From contig JARICA010000011.1 in assembly GCA_029264305.1 (NCBI GenBank), positions 1 to 40,702 on the forward strand: a stretch of 40,702 nucleotides of DNA, read 5' to 3'. Every line of letters starts with the position of its first letter. Positions within the stretch are counted from its first letter, which is position 1. Shown here in pieces: positions 8,618 to 17,900 of this stretch. A program made the position numbers and the translations under genes. This stretch comes from Faecalimonas sp. (GTDB lineage: Bacteria > Bacillota > Clostridia > Lachnospirales > Lachnospiraceae). The notes under the pieces are model-generated. The model worked only from the letters and a program-made list of their open reading frames with translations. It did no database searches and had not been told where the DNA came from.

Positions 8618-10180
8618 ATGGAATTTATGAAAAAGCAGATGCGTATAAACTGCATGGAAAGAGGGATTACTAATCAGTTTTTTGTAGATGATGATTACAA
8701 TGTTCCTGATGCAAAAAGAGATGTCGCTAAAATTGTGATGAGTAAAGGGGAAGCGAGAGTAGAGAAGATAGAACCACTTGAAAATTATGTTCGTGTAGTG
8801 GGAAATGTATATTTTCAAGTGTTATATGTGACTGAAGAAGGGGAAACTAAGTTGACTTCTTTGGATGGAAAATGTCCCTTTGAAGAAATGATATATGTGG
8901 AAGAAGAAATGGGAGAGGGAAGATATGCTGTTAGAAATTTGCGAACAGAATTTACGGTATCTATGATTCATTCTCGTAAATTAAGTATTAAAGCTGTGGT
9001 AGAATTAGAAATCGGAAAAGAAGTGGAGGAGAACATTTCGTTAACAACGGGAATTGAAAGTGAAGAACCTTTATATAAGAAGAAAAAGAAATATCAATTA
9101 TTGCAATTACATACAGGCAAACGAGATACATATAGAATTAAAGAAGAAGTGACTCTGCCAGGAACAAAGGAAAATATAGGGGAAATTTTATGGACAGATG
9201 TGTCTAATCGAAAATTAGATACGAAGTTGGAGGAAGATGCACTTTGCTTGTTAGGTGAATTAAGTATATTTTGTTTATATGAATCTCCAGAAGGGAAAAT
9301 GGATTGGATAGAACAGGAAGTTTCTTATGAGGGACGGATAAATAGTCCCGGTGTTGAAATGAATATGTATCACTATATTACTGCAAATTTAGATGAGGTA
9401 CATATAGAAATGCGAGCAGATGAAGACGGAGAGATGCGTTCCATAGGTGTAGAGGGTACATTAAATTTGAACATTTCTGTTTATGAAGAAGAAGAGGTGG
9501 ATGTAATTGAAGATGTGTATTCGTTACAGCATGAGTGTGATTTAAAGAGGCAAAAGGTAAGAAGCGAGGAATTAGTTCTTCAAAATCATTCAAAATGTAA
9601 ATTATCAGAACAATTATCTGTACCAGAATTGCGAGAAGATGTTTTGCAAATTTGTTATAATAGAGGAGAAGTACAGGTCGAAAAAATAGAGAAAGAAGAA
9701 AAAGGAATCCAAATAGAAGGAATTTTACATTTGCAATTTTTATATGTGAAAGAAAGTGATGATGTTCCATTTGATACATGGCAAGGAATGATACCATTTT
9801 CTTATCTTATTGAATGCGATGATATGAGTGAGGAAACAATATTTGATGTAAATTACGGATTAGAACAGCTATCGGTTTCTATGCTTGGAAGTGGAGAAGT
9901 AGAAGTGAAAGCAGTTTTAGCATTTCATAGTTTTATCCGTCATCAATTATGGCAAAATATCATCACAAATATAGAAGAAACTCCATTCGATTTAGAAAAA
10001 ATCGGAAAAGAACCAGGGATTATTGGATATATCGTTAAAGAGGGAGACGAACTGTGGGATTTGGCAAAGAAATATAGAACGACTGTAGAACGTATTCAGA
10101 TCGCAAATGGACTGAATGGAAATGAAATAAAAGAGGGAGATAAGATATTGATTTTTAAAGAAAACATGAGTATACTTTAG
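8618..10180 (+). CDS. sipL: SipL-like spore coat morphogenetic protein (SPOCS/DUF3794 plus LysM)
   Basis: SipL binds the coat ATPase SpoIVA through its C-terminal LysM domain and localises coat assembly around the forespore in Clostridioides difficile. This protein has 520 residues, close to the known SipL length. Repeated blocks of the SPOCS (DUF3794) type are visible, for example VPDAKRDVAKIVMSKGEARV near the start and VPELREDVLQICYNRGEVQV past the middle. The C-terminus, from about residue 472, is a LysM domain (GYIVKEGDELWDLAKKY to GDKILIF). I chose the ATG at 8618, which follows AGGAGGGATTTT; the longer upstream frame overlaps the preceding gene. The adjacency to ispE is also found in C. 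difficile, as I recall. Confidence 0.85.
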   Translation: MEFMKKQMRINCMERGITNQFFVDDDYNVPDAKRDVAKIVMSKGEARVEKIEPLENYVRVVGNVYFQVLYVTEEGETKLTSLDGKCPFEEMIYVEEEMGEGRYAVRNLRTEFTVSMIHSRKLSIKAVVELEIGKEVEENISLTTGIESEEPLYKKKKKYQLLQLHTGKRDTYRIKEEVTLPGTKENIGEILWTDVSNRKLDTKLEEDALCLLGELSIFCLYESPEGKMDWIEQEVSYEGRINSPGVEMNMYHYITANLDEVHIEMRADEDGEMRSIGVEGTLNLNISVYEEEEVDVIEDVYSLQHECDLKRQKVRSEELVLQNHSKCKLSEQLSVPELREDVLQICYNRGEVQVEKIEKEEKGIQIEGILHLQFLYVKESDDVPFDTWQGMIPFSYLIECDDMSEETIFDVNYGLEQLSVSMLGSGEVEVKAVLAFHSFIRHQLWQNIITNIEETPFDLEKIGKEPGIIGYIVKEGDELWDLAKKYRTTVERIQIANGLNGNEIKEGDKILIFKENMSIL

Positions 10181-10225
10181 GTATAATGTATACAAGATAC
10201 AAAAGCGAATGGAAAGGAGTAGCGC

Positions 10226-11101
10226 ATGGATAAATTGGAATTAAAGGCATTAGCGAAAATAAATTTAGGTCTAGATGTTTTGGGGAAAAGAGAAAATGGT
10301 TACCATGATGTACGCATGGTTATGCAGACGATTTATTTGTATGATGATGTTTTTATGCAGAAGACAGAGGAGGAAGGGATTCATTTAGAAACGAATCTTT
10401 TTTATCTACCTGTAAATGAAAATAATATTGCATATAAAGCGGCGAAACTACTTATGGATGAATTTAATATTGAAGGAGGCATATCCATTCGATTAAATAA
10501 ATTTATTCCGGTGTCAGCTGGAATGGCAGGGGGAAGTTCCAACGCAGCGGCAGTTTTATTTGGGATGAACAAAATGTATCAACTTGGACTTTCGCAACAA
10601 GAACTTATGGAGCGAGGAGTTAAGTTAGGAGCAGATGTTCCATATTGCATTATGCGTGGAACAGTCTTGGCAGAGGGGATCGGTGAAGAATTAACGCCTC
10701 TGCCAGCACTTCCCAAATGCTACGTTTTAATTGCAAAGCCATCTGTTAGTGTTTCAACAAAGACCGTATATGAGAAATTGGATGCACTCAATATTGTGGA
10801 GCATCCAAATATCGATGGAATTATAGAAGGTTTAGAGGAACAGGATTTAGATAAGATCGCTTCTAATATGGGAAATGTACTTGAAGAAGTGACAATTGGT
10901 GATTATCCGATTATTGAGAAAATTAAAAAAGTAATGAAAGATGCCGGAGCATTAAATGCCATGATGAGTGGAAGTGGACCTACTGTTTTCGGTATTTTCA
11001 AAGAAAGAAAGGATGCAAAACAGGCATATATAGAAATTAAAAAGAGAAGGTTGTCAAAACAGGTTTATGTAACTAATGTGCATAATACGAGAGGAAGATA
11101 A
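10226..11101 (+). CDS. ispE: 4-diphosphocytidyl-2-C-methyl-D-erythritol kinase
   Basis: IspE phosphorylates CDP-methylerythritol with ATP in the non-mevalonate (MEP) isoprenoid pathway. The 291-residue protein starts with AKINLGLDVLGKRENGYHDV. It has the GHMP kinase ATP loop PVSAGMAGGSSNAAAVL at about residues 90-106 and the C-terminal MSGSGPTVFG motif. The start ATG follows GAAAGGAGTAGCGC. The gene lies 45 bp after sipL and only 5 bp before the GntR regulator, so it is likely part of a longer plus-strand unit. All expected motifs are present. Confidence 0.95.
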   Translation: MDKLELKALAKINLGLDVLGKRENGYHDVRMVMQTIYLYDDVFMQKTEEEGIHLETNLFYLPVNENNIAYKAAKLLMDEFNIEGGISIRLNKFIPVSAGMAGGSSNAAAVLFGMNKMYQLGLSQQELMERGVKLGADVPYCIMRGTVLAEGIGEELTPLPALPKCYVLIAKPSVSVSTKTVYEKLDALNIVEHPNIDGIIEGLEEQDLDKIASNMGNVLEEVTIGDYPIIEKIKKVMKDAGALNAMMSGSGPTVFGIFKERKDAKQAYIEIKKRRLSKQVYVTNVHNTRGR

Positions 11102-11106
11102 ATAAT

Positions 11107-11781
11107 ATGGAAACAAATTTTCAAGTAAATATGAATGAATATTTGCCACTTCGTGATGTGGTGTTTAATACACTGCGTCAGGCAATTTTAAGAGGAGAAT
11201 TGAAACCAGGAGAAAGACTGATGGAAATTCAGTTAGCAAATAAACTTGGAGTTAGTCGTACTCCAATTCGTGAGGCAATTAGAAAACTAGAATTGGAAGG
11301 TCTTGTTTTAATGATTCCAAGAAAAGGTGCGGAAGTTGCTGAAATCACGGAAAAGAGTCTTCGTGATGTTTTGGAAGTGAGAAAAGCACTAGAAGAACTT
11401 GCTGTAAAACTTGCATGTGATCGAATGACAAAACAACAGATAGTACAATTAAAGGAAGCGGCAAAAGAGTTTGAACAAACATTAAAAACAAATGATGTAA
11501 CGAAATTTGCTGAAGCTGACGTAAAGTTTCATGATGTTATTTTTATGGCAACAGATAACCAGCGTTTAATTCAATTGTTAAATAATTTTAGAGAACAAAT
11601 GTATCGTTTCCGTGTAGAATATTTAAAAAAGAAAAATTTTCATGCTGCTTTAGTTGCGGAGCATGAAGAAATCATTAATCATATTGAACAACATCAAAAA
11701 GAAGAGGCTGCAGAAGTTGTATGTCGTCATATTGATAATCAGGTAGAGGCAGTTATTGATACAATACGTACAAAGCAATAA
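11107..11781 (+). CDS. GntR-family transcriptional regulator (FadR subfamily)
   Basis: This 224-residue regulator has an N-terminal winged helix-turn-helix (residues about 15-80) with the GntR signature RQAILRGELKPGERL and LGVSRTPIREAIRKLELEGLV. The all-helical C-terminal FCD ligand domain begins near EVRKALEELAVKLA. FCD regulators bind small carboxylic acids or metals and usually control nearby or unlinked metabolic genes; the ligand here is unknown. It starts 5 bp after ispE, with the GAGAGGAAG ribosome site inside the ispE end. Such a regulator between ispE and spoIIR is common in this bacterial group, as far as I recall. Confidence 0.88.
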   Translation: METNFQVNMNEYLPLRDVVFNTLRQAILRGELKPGERLMEIQLANKLGVSRTPIREAIRKLELEGLVLMIPRKGAEVAEITEKSLRDVLEVRKALEELAVKLACDRMTKQQIVQLKEAAKEFEQTLKTNDVTKFAEADVKFHDVIFMATDNQRLIQLLNNFREQMYRFRVEYLKKKNFHAALVAEHEEIINHIEQHQKEEAAEVVCRHIDNQVEAVIDTIRTKQ

Positions 11782-11784
11782 AAA

Positions 11785-11813
11785 TGAATAACTTTTTCTA
11801 AAATGGTAACACT
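11785..11813 (+). promoter_or_regulatory. Predicted sigma-F promoter of spoIIR
   Basis: TGAATA (11785-11790), 14 bp, then GGTAACACT (11805-11813), which fits the sigma-F -10 consensus GGNNANANT at every fixed position. It is 27 bp upstream of the spoIIR start, the expected place for a forespore-specific promoter. Confidence 0.65.
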
Positions 11814-11839
11814 CTGTCTAGAAAGAGAGGTTACATAAA

Positions 11840-12472
11840 ATGGAAAAAGAAAGAAAATGGATTTGTGTTGCGATTGCCATGTTGATTGCAGGTATATTAA
11901 CGGGAATGCTTTTCTATAGACGATGTGTTTTAGTAGAAGCAAAAGTTGAAAAGACACAAGAAAAATTGGCGGAAGAAGTATTGCGATTTCATGTTCTTGC
12001 AAATAGTGATAGTAAAGAAGATCAAAAATTGAAGCTGAAAGTAAAAGAAGATATTCTTGTATATTTAAAACAGAAATTGCCAAATGCAAGAAGTGTAGAA
12101 GAAGCAAAAAAGTGGACAGGCAGTCACGAAAAAGATTTAGAACAAGTTGCAGAAAAGAGAATTCGAGAAGAAGGTTATTTTTATTCAGTAAAAGCGAAAT
12201 TAACAGAAAGCTATTTTCCACAAAAAACATATGGGGATGTAACTTTCCCAGCAGGAAAATATGAGGCCCTTCGAATAAAAATAGGAAGAGCAAAAGGACA
12301 TAATTGGTGGTGTGTACTTTATCCGAATCTTTGTTTTATTGATGCAACAAATGCGATAGTCCCGAAAAAAAGTAAACTGAAATTGAAATCGGTATTAGAT
12401 GAAGAAGAGTACGAAATGGTAACAGCAACATCAAAGTTTAAGATGAAGTGGTTCTTTTTTGGAAAAAAATAA
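11840..12472 (+). CDS. spoIIR: Stage II sporulation protein R
   Basis: SpoIIR is made in the forespore under sigma-F, is exported to the intermembrane space, and triggers SpoIIGA to process pro-sigma-E in the mother cell. The 210-residue protein has one N-terminal membrane segment (about residues 8-26). The family block LRFHVLANSDSKEDQKLKLK follows, then FPAGKYEALRIKIG and GHNWWCVLYPNLCF. The ATG follows AGAGAGGTTACATAAA. The upstream sequence carries a sigma-F-like promoter, which agrees with its known regulation. It supports the view that the host forms endospores. Confidence 0.95.
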   Translation: MEKERKWICVAIAMLIAGILTGMLFYRRCVLVEAKVEKTQEKLAEEVLRFHVLANSDSKEDQKLKLKVKEDILVYLKQKLPNARSVEEAKKWTGSHEKDLEQVAEKRIREEGYFYSVKAKLTESYFPQKTYGDVTFPAGKYEALRIKIGRAKGHNWWCVLYPNLCFIDATNAIVPKKSKLKLKSVLDEEEYEMVTATSKFKMKWFFFGKK

Positions 12473-12491
12473 AAAAGAATAGAGGAGAAAT

Positions 12492-13667
12492 ATGACAAAA
12501 TTTTTGGTAGAACATTTTGTGAAAAGGTACGAGCATGTAGAGGAAATAGAAGTAAGAACAGCATATGGTGTATTATCAAGTATTGTAGGAATTGTATGTA
12601 ATATTCTTCTGTTTATTGGAAAAGGAAGTATTGGTTTAATGATGCATAGTGTTTCTATTTTAGCCGATGCATTCAATAATCTGTCGGATGCTGGATCGTC
12701 TATTATTAGTTTGGTGGGAGTAAAAATGGCAAGTAAACCAGCAGATGAAGAGCATCCATTTGGACATGGTAGAATAGAATATATATCGGCCTTAATTGTA
12801 TCTTTTCTTGTTGTTCAGGTTGGCTTGACTTTTTTAAAAGATTCTGTTGGAAAGATAATGAATCCAGAACAGCTGAAATTTCAATGGATTTCTATTATTA
12901 TACTACTTTTCTCGATTGGAATGAAATTGTGGCTTGGAGGATTTAATAGAAAATTAGGTAAAAAGATTAATTCTAAGGTTCTTCAAGCGACAGCTACAGA
13001 TTCCATGGGGGATGCAATTACAACGTCGGTTACAGTTTTCTCTATTTTCTTTTGGAAAATAACCGGAATAAATATAGATGGAATTGTAGGTTTGCTTGTA
13101 TCAGGAATTGTTGTTTGGGCAGGTATCAGTATTGCGAAAGATACAGTGGAAGCATTGATTGGACCTGCACCGGATAAAGAAGTATATCGAAAGATCATAG
13201 AGTTTGTAGAAGAGTATGAAGGAATTGAGGGGACACATGATTTAATTGTACATAATTATGGACCAGGGAAAAGTATGGCATCTATTCATGCAGAAGTTCC
13301 TAATACCGCGGATATTGAGGTTTCCCATGAAGTTGTAGATAAAATTGAGAGAGATGCGCAAAAATATTTGGGTATATTTTTGGTTATTCATATGGATCCA
13401 ATAGAAATTCGAGACGAAAGTATTTTAGAGATAAAGGAAATGGCAAATACTAAAATAAATGAAATTGATAGTAAAGTATCTATTCATGATTTTCGTGTCG
13501 TGGAAGGAAAGCAAAGGATTAATTTGATTTTTGATATGGTTGTTCCGTATGAGTACGATAAAGAAAAACAAAATGAAGTAAGTAATACTTTGAGAAAAGA
13601 GTTGCAGAAGGTTGACAATAGATACCAGTGTGTGATACATGTAGAGAAAAGTTATGGAGGAATGTAA
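12492..13667 (+). CDS. Cation diffusion facilitator (CDF) metal transporter
   Basis: CDF proteins are proton-coupled exporters of divalent metals such as Zn, Mn, Fe or Co in the cytoplasmic membrane. The 391-residue protein has the usual six hydrophobic segments in its first 230 residues, with metal-site residues in SILADAFNNLSDAGSS and DEEHPFGHGRIEYISAL, and in ATATDSMGDAITTS. The C-terminal cytoplasmic ferredoxin-like domain includes GTHDLIVHNYGPGKSMASIH, and a further C-terminal extension makes it longer than the minimal family. The start follows AGAGGAGAAAT and lies 19 bp after spoIIR. Metal specificity cannot be read. Confidence 0.9.
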   Translation: MTKFLVEHFVKRYEHVEEIEVRTAYGVLSSIVGIVCNILLFIGKGSIGLMMHSVSILADAFNNLSDAGSSIISLVGVKMASKPADEEHPFGHGRIEYISALIVSFLVVQVGLTFLKDSVGKIMNPEQLKFQWISIIILLFSIGMKLWLGGFNRKLGKKINSKVLQATATDSMGDAITTSVTVFSIFFWKITGINIDGIVGLLVSGIVVWAGISIAKDTVEALIGPAPDKEVYRKIIEFVEEYEGIEGTHDLIVHNYGPGKSMASIHAEVPNTADIEVSHEVVDKIERDAQKYLGIFLVIHMDPIEIRDESILEIKEMANTKINEIDSKVSIHDFRVVEGKQRINLIFDMVVPYEYDKEKQNEVSNTLRKELQKVDNRYQCVIHVEKSYGGM

Positions 13668-13735
13668 AATATTCTCTTCAAGGATAGGTAAAGTATATAA
13701 CTTTTTTTGGTTGTGGAATTCATAGGAGAAAAGAA

Positions 13736-14566
13736 ATGATGAAATTAGGGAAAAAACAAGTATTGACAGTAGTAAAGAAAGTAGATTTTGGAGTATATTT
13801 AGGAGGAGAGGATGAGAGAGTTCTTCTTCCCAAAAAACAAGTTCCAGAAGGAATTGATTTGGGGGATCCGATAGAGGTATTCTTGTATAAAGATTCGGAT
13901 GACCGTCTTATTGCGACAACAAATGAACCTAAATTGATGCTTGGGGAGCTTGCTGTTTTAACTGTAGTAGATGTGGGAAAATTTGGTGCATTCTTAGACT
14001 GGGGCTTAGAAAAAGATTTGTTTTTACCGTTCAAACAACAGACGGCAAAAGTACAAAAAGGAGACAAATGTCTTGTTACATTATATATTGATAAGAGTGA
14101 GAGACTTTGTGCGACAATGAAAGTATATGATTTGTTACAAAAAGATTCCCCTTATCAGAAAGATGATATGGTCGAAGGAATTATTTATGATAGAAGTGAT
14201 GAATTTGGTCTTTTTGTGGCAGTAGATAATTTGTATTCAGCGCGTATTCCAAAGAAAGAAGTGTATGGAAAATTGTCAGTTGGAATGGAAATTAAAGCTC
14301 GTGTAACAGCGGTAAAAGCGGACGGAAAACTTGATTTAAGTGTCCGTGAAAAGATTCCAGCACAGATGGATAAAGACGCAGACTTAGTGTGGAAAACGAT
14401 TTGTTCGTATAATGGAGAACTTCCATTTACAGATAAAGCGGATCCAGAAATTATAAAACGAGAATTGAACTTAAGTAAGAATGCATTCAAGCGTGCAGTT
14501 GGACGTCTTTTAAAAGAAGGAAAAATTGAGATTAAAGAAAAAACCATTGCAATTAAAGAAAGATAA
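13736..14566 (+). CDS. cvfB: S1 RNA-binding domain protein (CvfB family)
   Basis: CvfB-type proteins bind RNA through tandem S1-like domains and end in a winged helix; in staphylococci CvfB affects virulence gene expression. The 276-residue protein has S1-like repeats beginning LTVVKKVDFGVYLGGEDERVL, AVLTVVDVGKFGAFLDWGLEKDL and GIIYDRSDEFGLFVAV. The C-terminal NLSKNAFKRAVGRLLKEGKI is the winged-helix part. The ATG at 13736 follows AGGAGAAAAGAA. It stands 23 bp before the small HPr-like gene region. The exact target RNAs are unknown. Confidence 0.85.
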   Translation: MMKLGKKQVLTVVKKVDFGVYLGGEDERVLLPKKQVPEGIDLGDPIEVFLYKDSDDRLIATTNEPKLMLGELAVLTVVDVGKFGAFLDWGLEKDLFLPFKQQTAKVQKGDKCLVTLYIDKSERLCATMKVYDLLQKDSPYQKDDMVEGIIYDRSDEFGLFVAVDNLYSARIPKKEVYGKLSVGMEIKARVTAVKADGKLDLSVREKIPAQMDKDADLVWKTICSYNGELPFTDKADPEIIKRELNLSKNAFKRAVGRLLKEGKIEIKEKTIAIKER

Positions 14567-14612
14567 TGTATAATGAAAACAGACAAGATTGAAAATGAAA
14601 GGAGTTTTCGAT

Positions 14613-14852
14613 ATGAGAATGAAAATACAGAATATTACAAACATTGAAAAGTTTTTTAGTGTTGTTGATCAGTGTAAAGGTAAAGTAGAATTGGTTACAG
14701 GCGAAGGAGATAGACTTAACTTGAAATCAAAACTTTCTCAATATGTTTCTATGGCAAATGTTTTTTCAAACGGAGAGATTCCAGAGTTAGAATTGATTTC
14801 ATATGAAACAGAAGATACAGATAAATTACTTGACTTCATGATGAAGGGCTAA
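14613..14852 (+). CDS. Small HPr-like protein without the active histidine
   Basis: This 79-residue protein has the size and an apparent pattern of the HPr fold: a start strand, IEKFFSVVDQCKGKVELVTG, then LNLKSKLSQYVSMANVF, which resembles the serine-46 region of HPr, and a final TDKLLDFMM helix. It has no histidine anywhere, so it cannot be a PTS phosphocarrier. A regulatory or structural role is possible. I chose the ATG at 14613, which follows AAAGGAG by 8 bases; an upstream ATG at 14589 lacks such a site. It is followed by a terminator and then dnaE. The assignment is by fold resemblance only. Confidence 0.55.
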   Translation: MRMKIQNITNIEKFFSVVDQCKGKVELVTGEGDRLNLKSKLSQYVSMANVFSNGEIPELELISYETEDTDKLLDFMMKG

Positions 14853-14880
14853 AAAAGAGCGAATGCTCTTTTTTTTTCTT
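14853..14880 (+). terminator. Rho-independent terminator before dnaE
   Basis: The stem AAAAGAGC/GCTCTTTT (14853-14860 with 14865-14872) has loop GAAT and is followed by a T-tract to 14880. It directly follows the TAA of the HPr-like gene. Confidence 0.9.
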
Positions 14881-14921
14881 CTCATATAGGCAAAGAGGTT
14901 TTACCAAGAAAGAGGAGAGAT

Positions 14922-17900
14922 ATGAAATTTGCACATTTGCATGTCCACACAGAATATAGTTTGTTGGATGGTTCAAATAAAATAAAAGAATATGTAGCTC
15001 GGGTGAAAGAACTTGGCATGGACAGTGCGGCAATTACAGACCATGGAGTTATGTTTGGAGTGATTGATTTTTATCGTGCTGCGAAAGCGGAGGGAATTAA
15101 GCCTATTTTAGGGTGTGAAGTGTATGTAGCACCACAGTCCAGATTTGATAAAGAGATAGGAACAAGGGAAGATAGGTATTATCATCTTGTATTGCTTGCA
15201 GAAAATAACAAAGGATATGAAAATTTAACGAAAATTGTTTCTAAAGCCTTTGTGGAAGGATATTATTATAAGCCACGAGTAGATTATGAACTTTTAGAAC
15301 AATATCATGAAGGTATTATTGCTTTAAGTGCATGTTTGGCAGGTGAAGTACAGAAAAATTTGTTGCGTGGCATGTATGAGGAAGCTATAAAATCAGCAAA
15401 AAGATATGAAAAAATTTTTGGAAAAGGAAATTTCTTTTTAGAATTACAAGATCACGGAATACCAGAACAGGCAACTGTAAATCAAAGATTATTGCGACTT
15501 TCTCAAGATACTGGAATTGAATTGGTTGCAACAAATGATGTACATTATACATATGCAGCAGATGAAAAGCCACATGATATTTTACTTTGTATTCAAACAG
15601 GGAAAAGGATCCAAGATGAGAAGCGTATGCGCTATGAAGGGGGGCAATATTATGTTAAATCACCAGAAGAGATGGAGAAATTGTTCCCGTATGCTTTAGA
15701 AGCGTTAGAAAATACCCAAAAGATTGCAGATAGGTGTAATGTAGAAATAGAATTTGGGGTAACAAAACTTCCAAGGTATGATGTTCCACAAGGATATACT
15801 TCATGGGAATATTTAAACAAGTTATGTTTTGAAGGATTAGAGAATCGCTATCAGACAGTGACGGACGAGTTAAAAGAGCGTTTAACATATGAGTTGGGTG
15901 TTATTCAGAAAATGGGATATGTAGATTATTTCCTTATTGTGTGGGACTTTATAAAATATGCTAGAGATAATGATATTATGGTCGGTCCAGGTCGAGGCTC
16001 TGCAGCAGGAAGTATAGTGTCTTACTGTTTAGGGATAACAGATATTGATCCAATTCGCTATCAATTATTATTTGAGCGTTTTCTTAATCCAGAGCGTGTT
16101 TCTATGCCAGATATTGATATTGACTTTTGCTTTGAAAGAAGGCAAGAAGTTATAGATTATGTGGTAAGAAAATATGGAGCAGATCGGGTGGTACAAATTG
16201 TCACATTTGGTACAATGGCTGCAAGAGGAGTAATACGTGATGTGGGTAGAGTTATGGATTTACCTTATGCTCTTGTAGATAGTATTGCAAAAATGATACC
16301 AACGGAGTTGAATATGACTCTGACAAAGGCACTTTCTGTGAATCCAGAGTTAAAGAAGATTTATGAAGAAGACGTTCAAGTAAAAGAATTAATTGATATG
16401 TCCCTTCGTCTTGAAGGACTTCCACGTCACACGTCTATGCATGCAGCAGGAGTAGTAATTAGTCAAAAGCCAGTAGAAGAATATGTTCCTTTATCACTTG
16501 GAGCAGACGGTGCTGTTACAACTCAGTTTACTATGACAACTTTAGAAGAATTAGGGTTATTAAAAATGGATTTTTTGGGTCTTCGAACACTTACTGTAAT
16601 TCAAAATGCAGTAAAACTTGCAGAAAAAAGTAGTGGACACAAAATTGATATGCATAAAATTGATTATAATGATAAAGATGTGTTGGACTCCATTGGTACA
16701 GGAAAAACAGATGGTGTGTTCCAATTGGAAAGTGCTGGAATGAAAAACTTTATGAAGGAATTGAAACCACAGAATTTAGAAGATATTATTGCGGGGATTT
16801 CTTTATATCGCCCAGGTCCCATGGATTTTATTCCACAATATATTAAAGGGAAAAATGATAAGGATTCTATCACATATGACTGTCCACAGTTGGAACCGAT
16901 TTTGAAATCTACATATGGATGTATTGTTTATCAGGAACAGGTTATGCAGATTGTTAGAGATCTAGCTGGATATACGTTAGGACGAAGTGACTTGCTTCGA
17001 CGTGCTATGTCAAAGAAAAAGGCAGATGTTATGGAGAAAGAACGTCAAAATTTCGTTTATGGCAATAAAGAAGAGGGGGTTCCAGGATGTGTAGCAAATG
17101 GTATTTCAGAGGAGACAGCAAATAAAATTTATGATGAAATGATAGATTTTGCAAAATATGCGTTTAATAAATCACATGCGGCAGCTTATGCAGTTGTAGC
17201 ATACCAGACAGCATATTTGAAATATTATTACCCTGTAGAATTTATGGCAGCTTTGATGACTTCGGTTATTGATAATCCAGGGAAAGTTTCAGAATATATT
17301 TATGCTAGTAGACAAATGGGAATCCATATTCTACCTCCAGATATTAATGAAGGAGAAGGGGACTTCTCTGTCGATAACGGAAATATTCGATATGGTTTAA
17401 CTGCTATTAAAAGTATAGGGAGATCGGTTATAGATGCGATTATTAAGGAACGTGAAATTGGAGGACAATATCAAAATTTAAAAAACTTTATTGAGCGTCT
17501 TTCTGGAAAAGAAGTGAATAAACGTACGATTGAAAATTTCATTAAAGCAGGAGCGTTTGATAGTTTACCAGGGACAAGAAAGCAGTTGATGATGATTTAT
17601 ATTCAAATTTTAGATCAAGTCAATAAGGATAGAAAATATTCTATGAGTGGACAAATTTCTCTTTTTGACTTAGTTGGGGAAGAAGAAAAAAAGGAATTTG
17701 ATATTCCACTTCCAGATGTGGATGAATATGAAAAAGAAACCATGCTTGCTTTTGAAAAAGAAGTGTTAGGAGTATATGTAAGTGGACATCCAATGGAAGA
17801 ATATGAATCGTTATGGAAGAAAAATATTTCTGCTACGACAATGGATTTTCAAGCGAGTGAAGAAACAGGACATTCTAAAGTAAGAGATGGTGCAAAAGAA

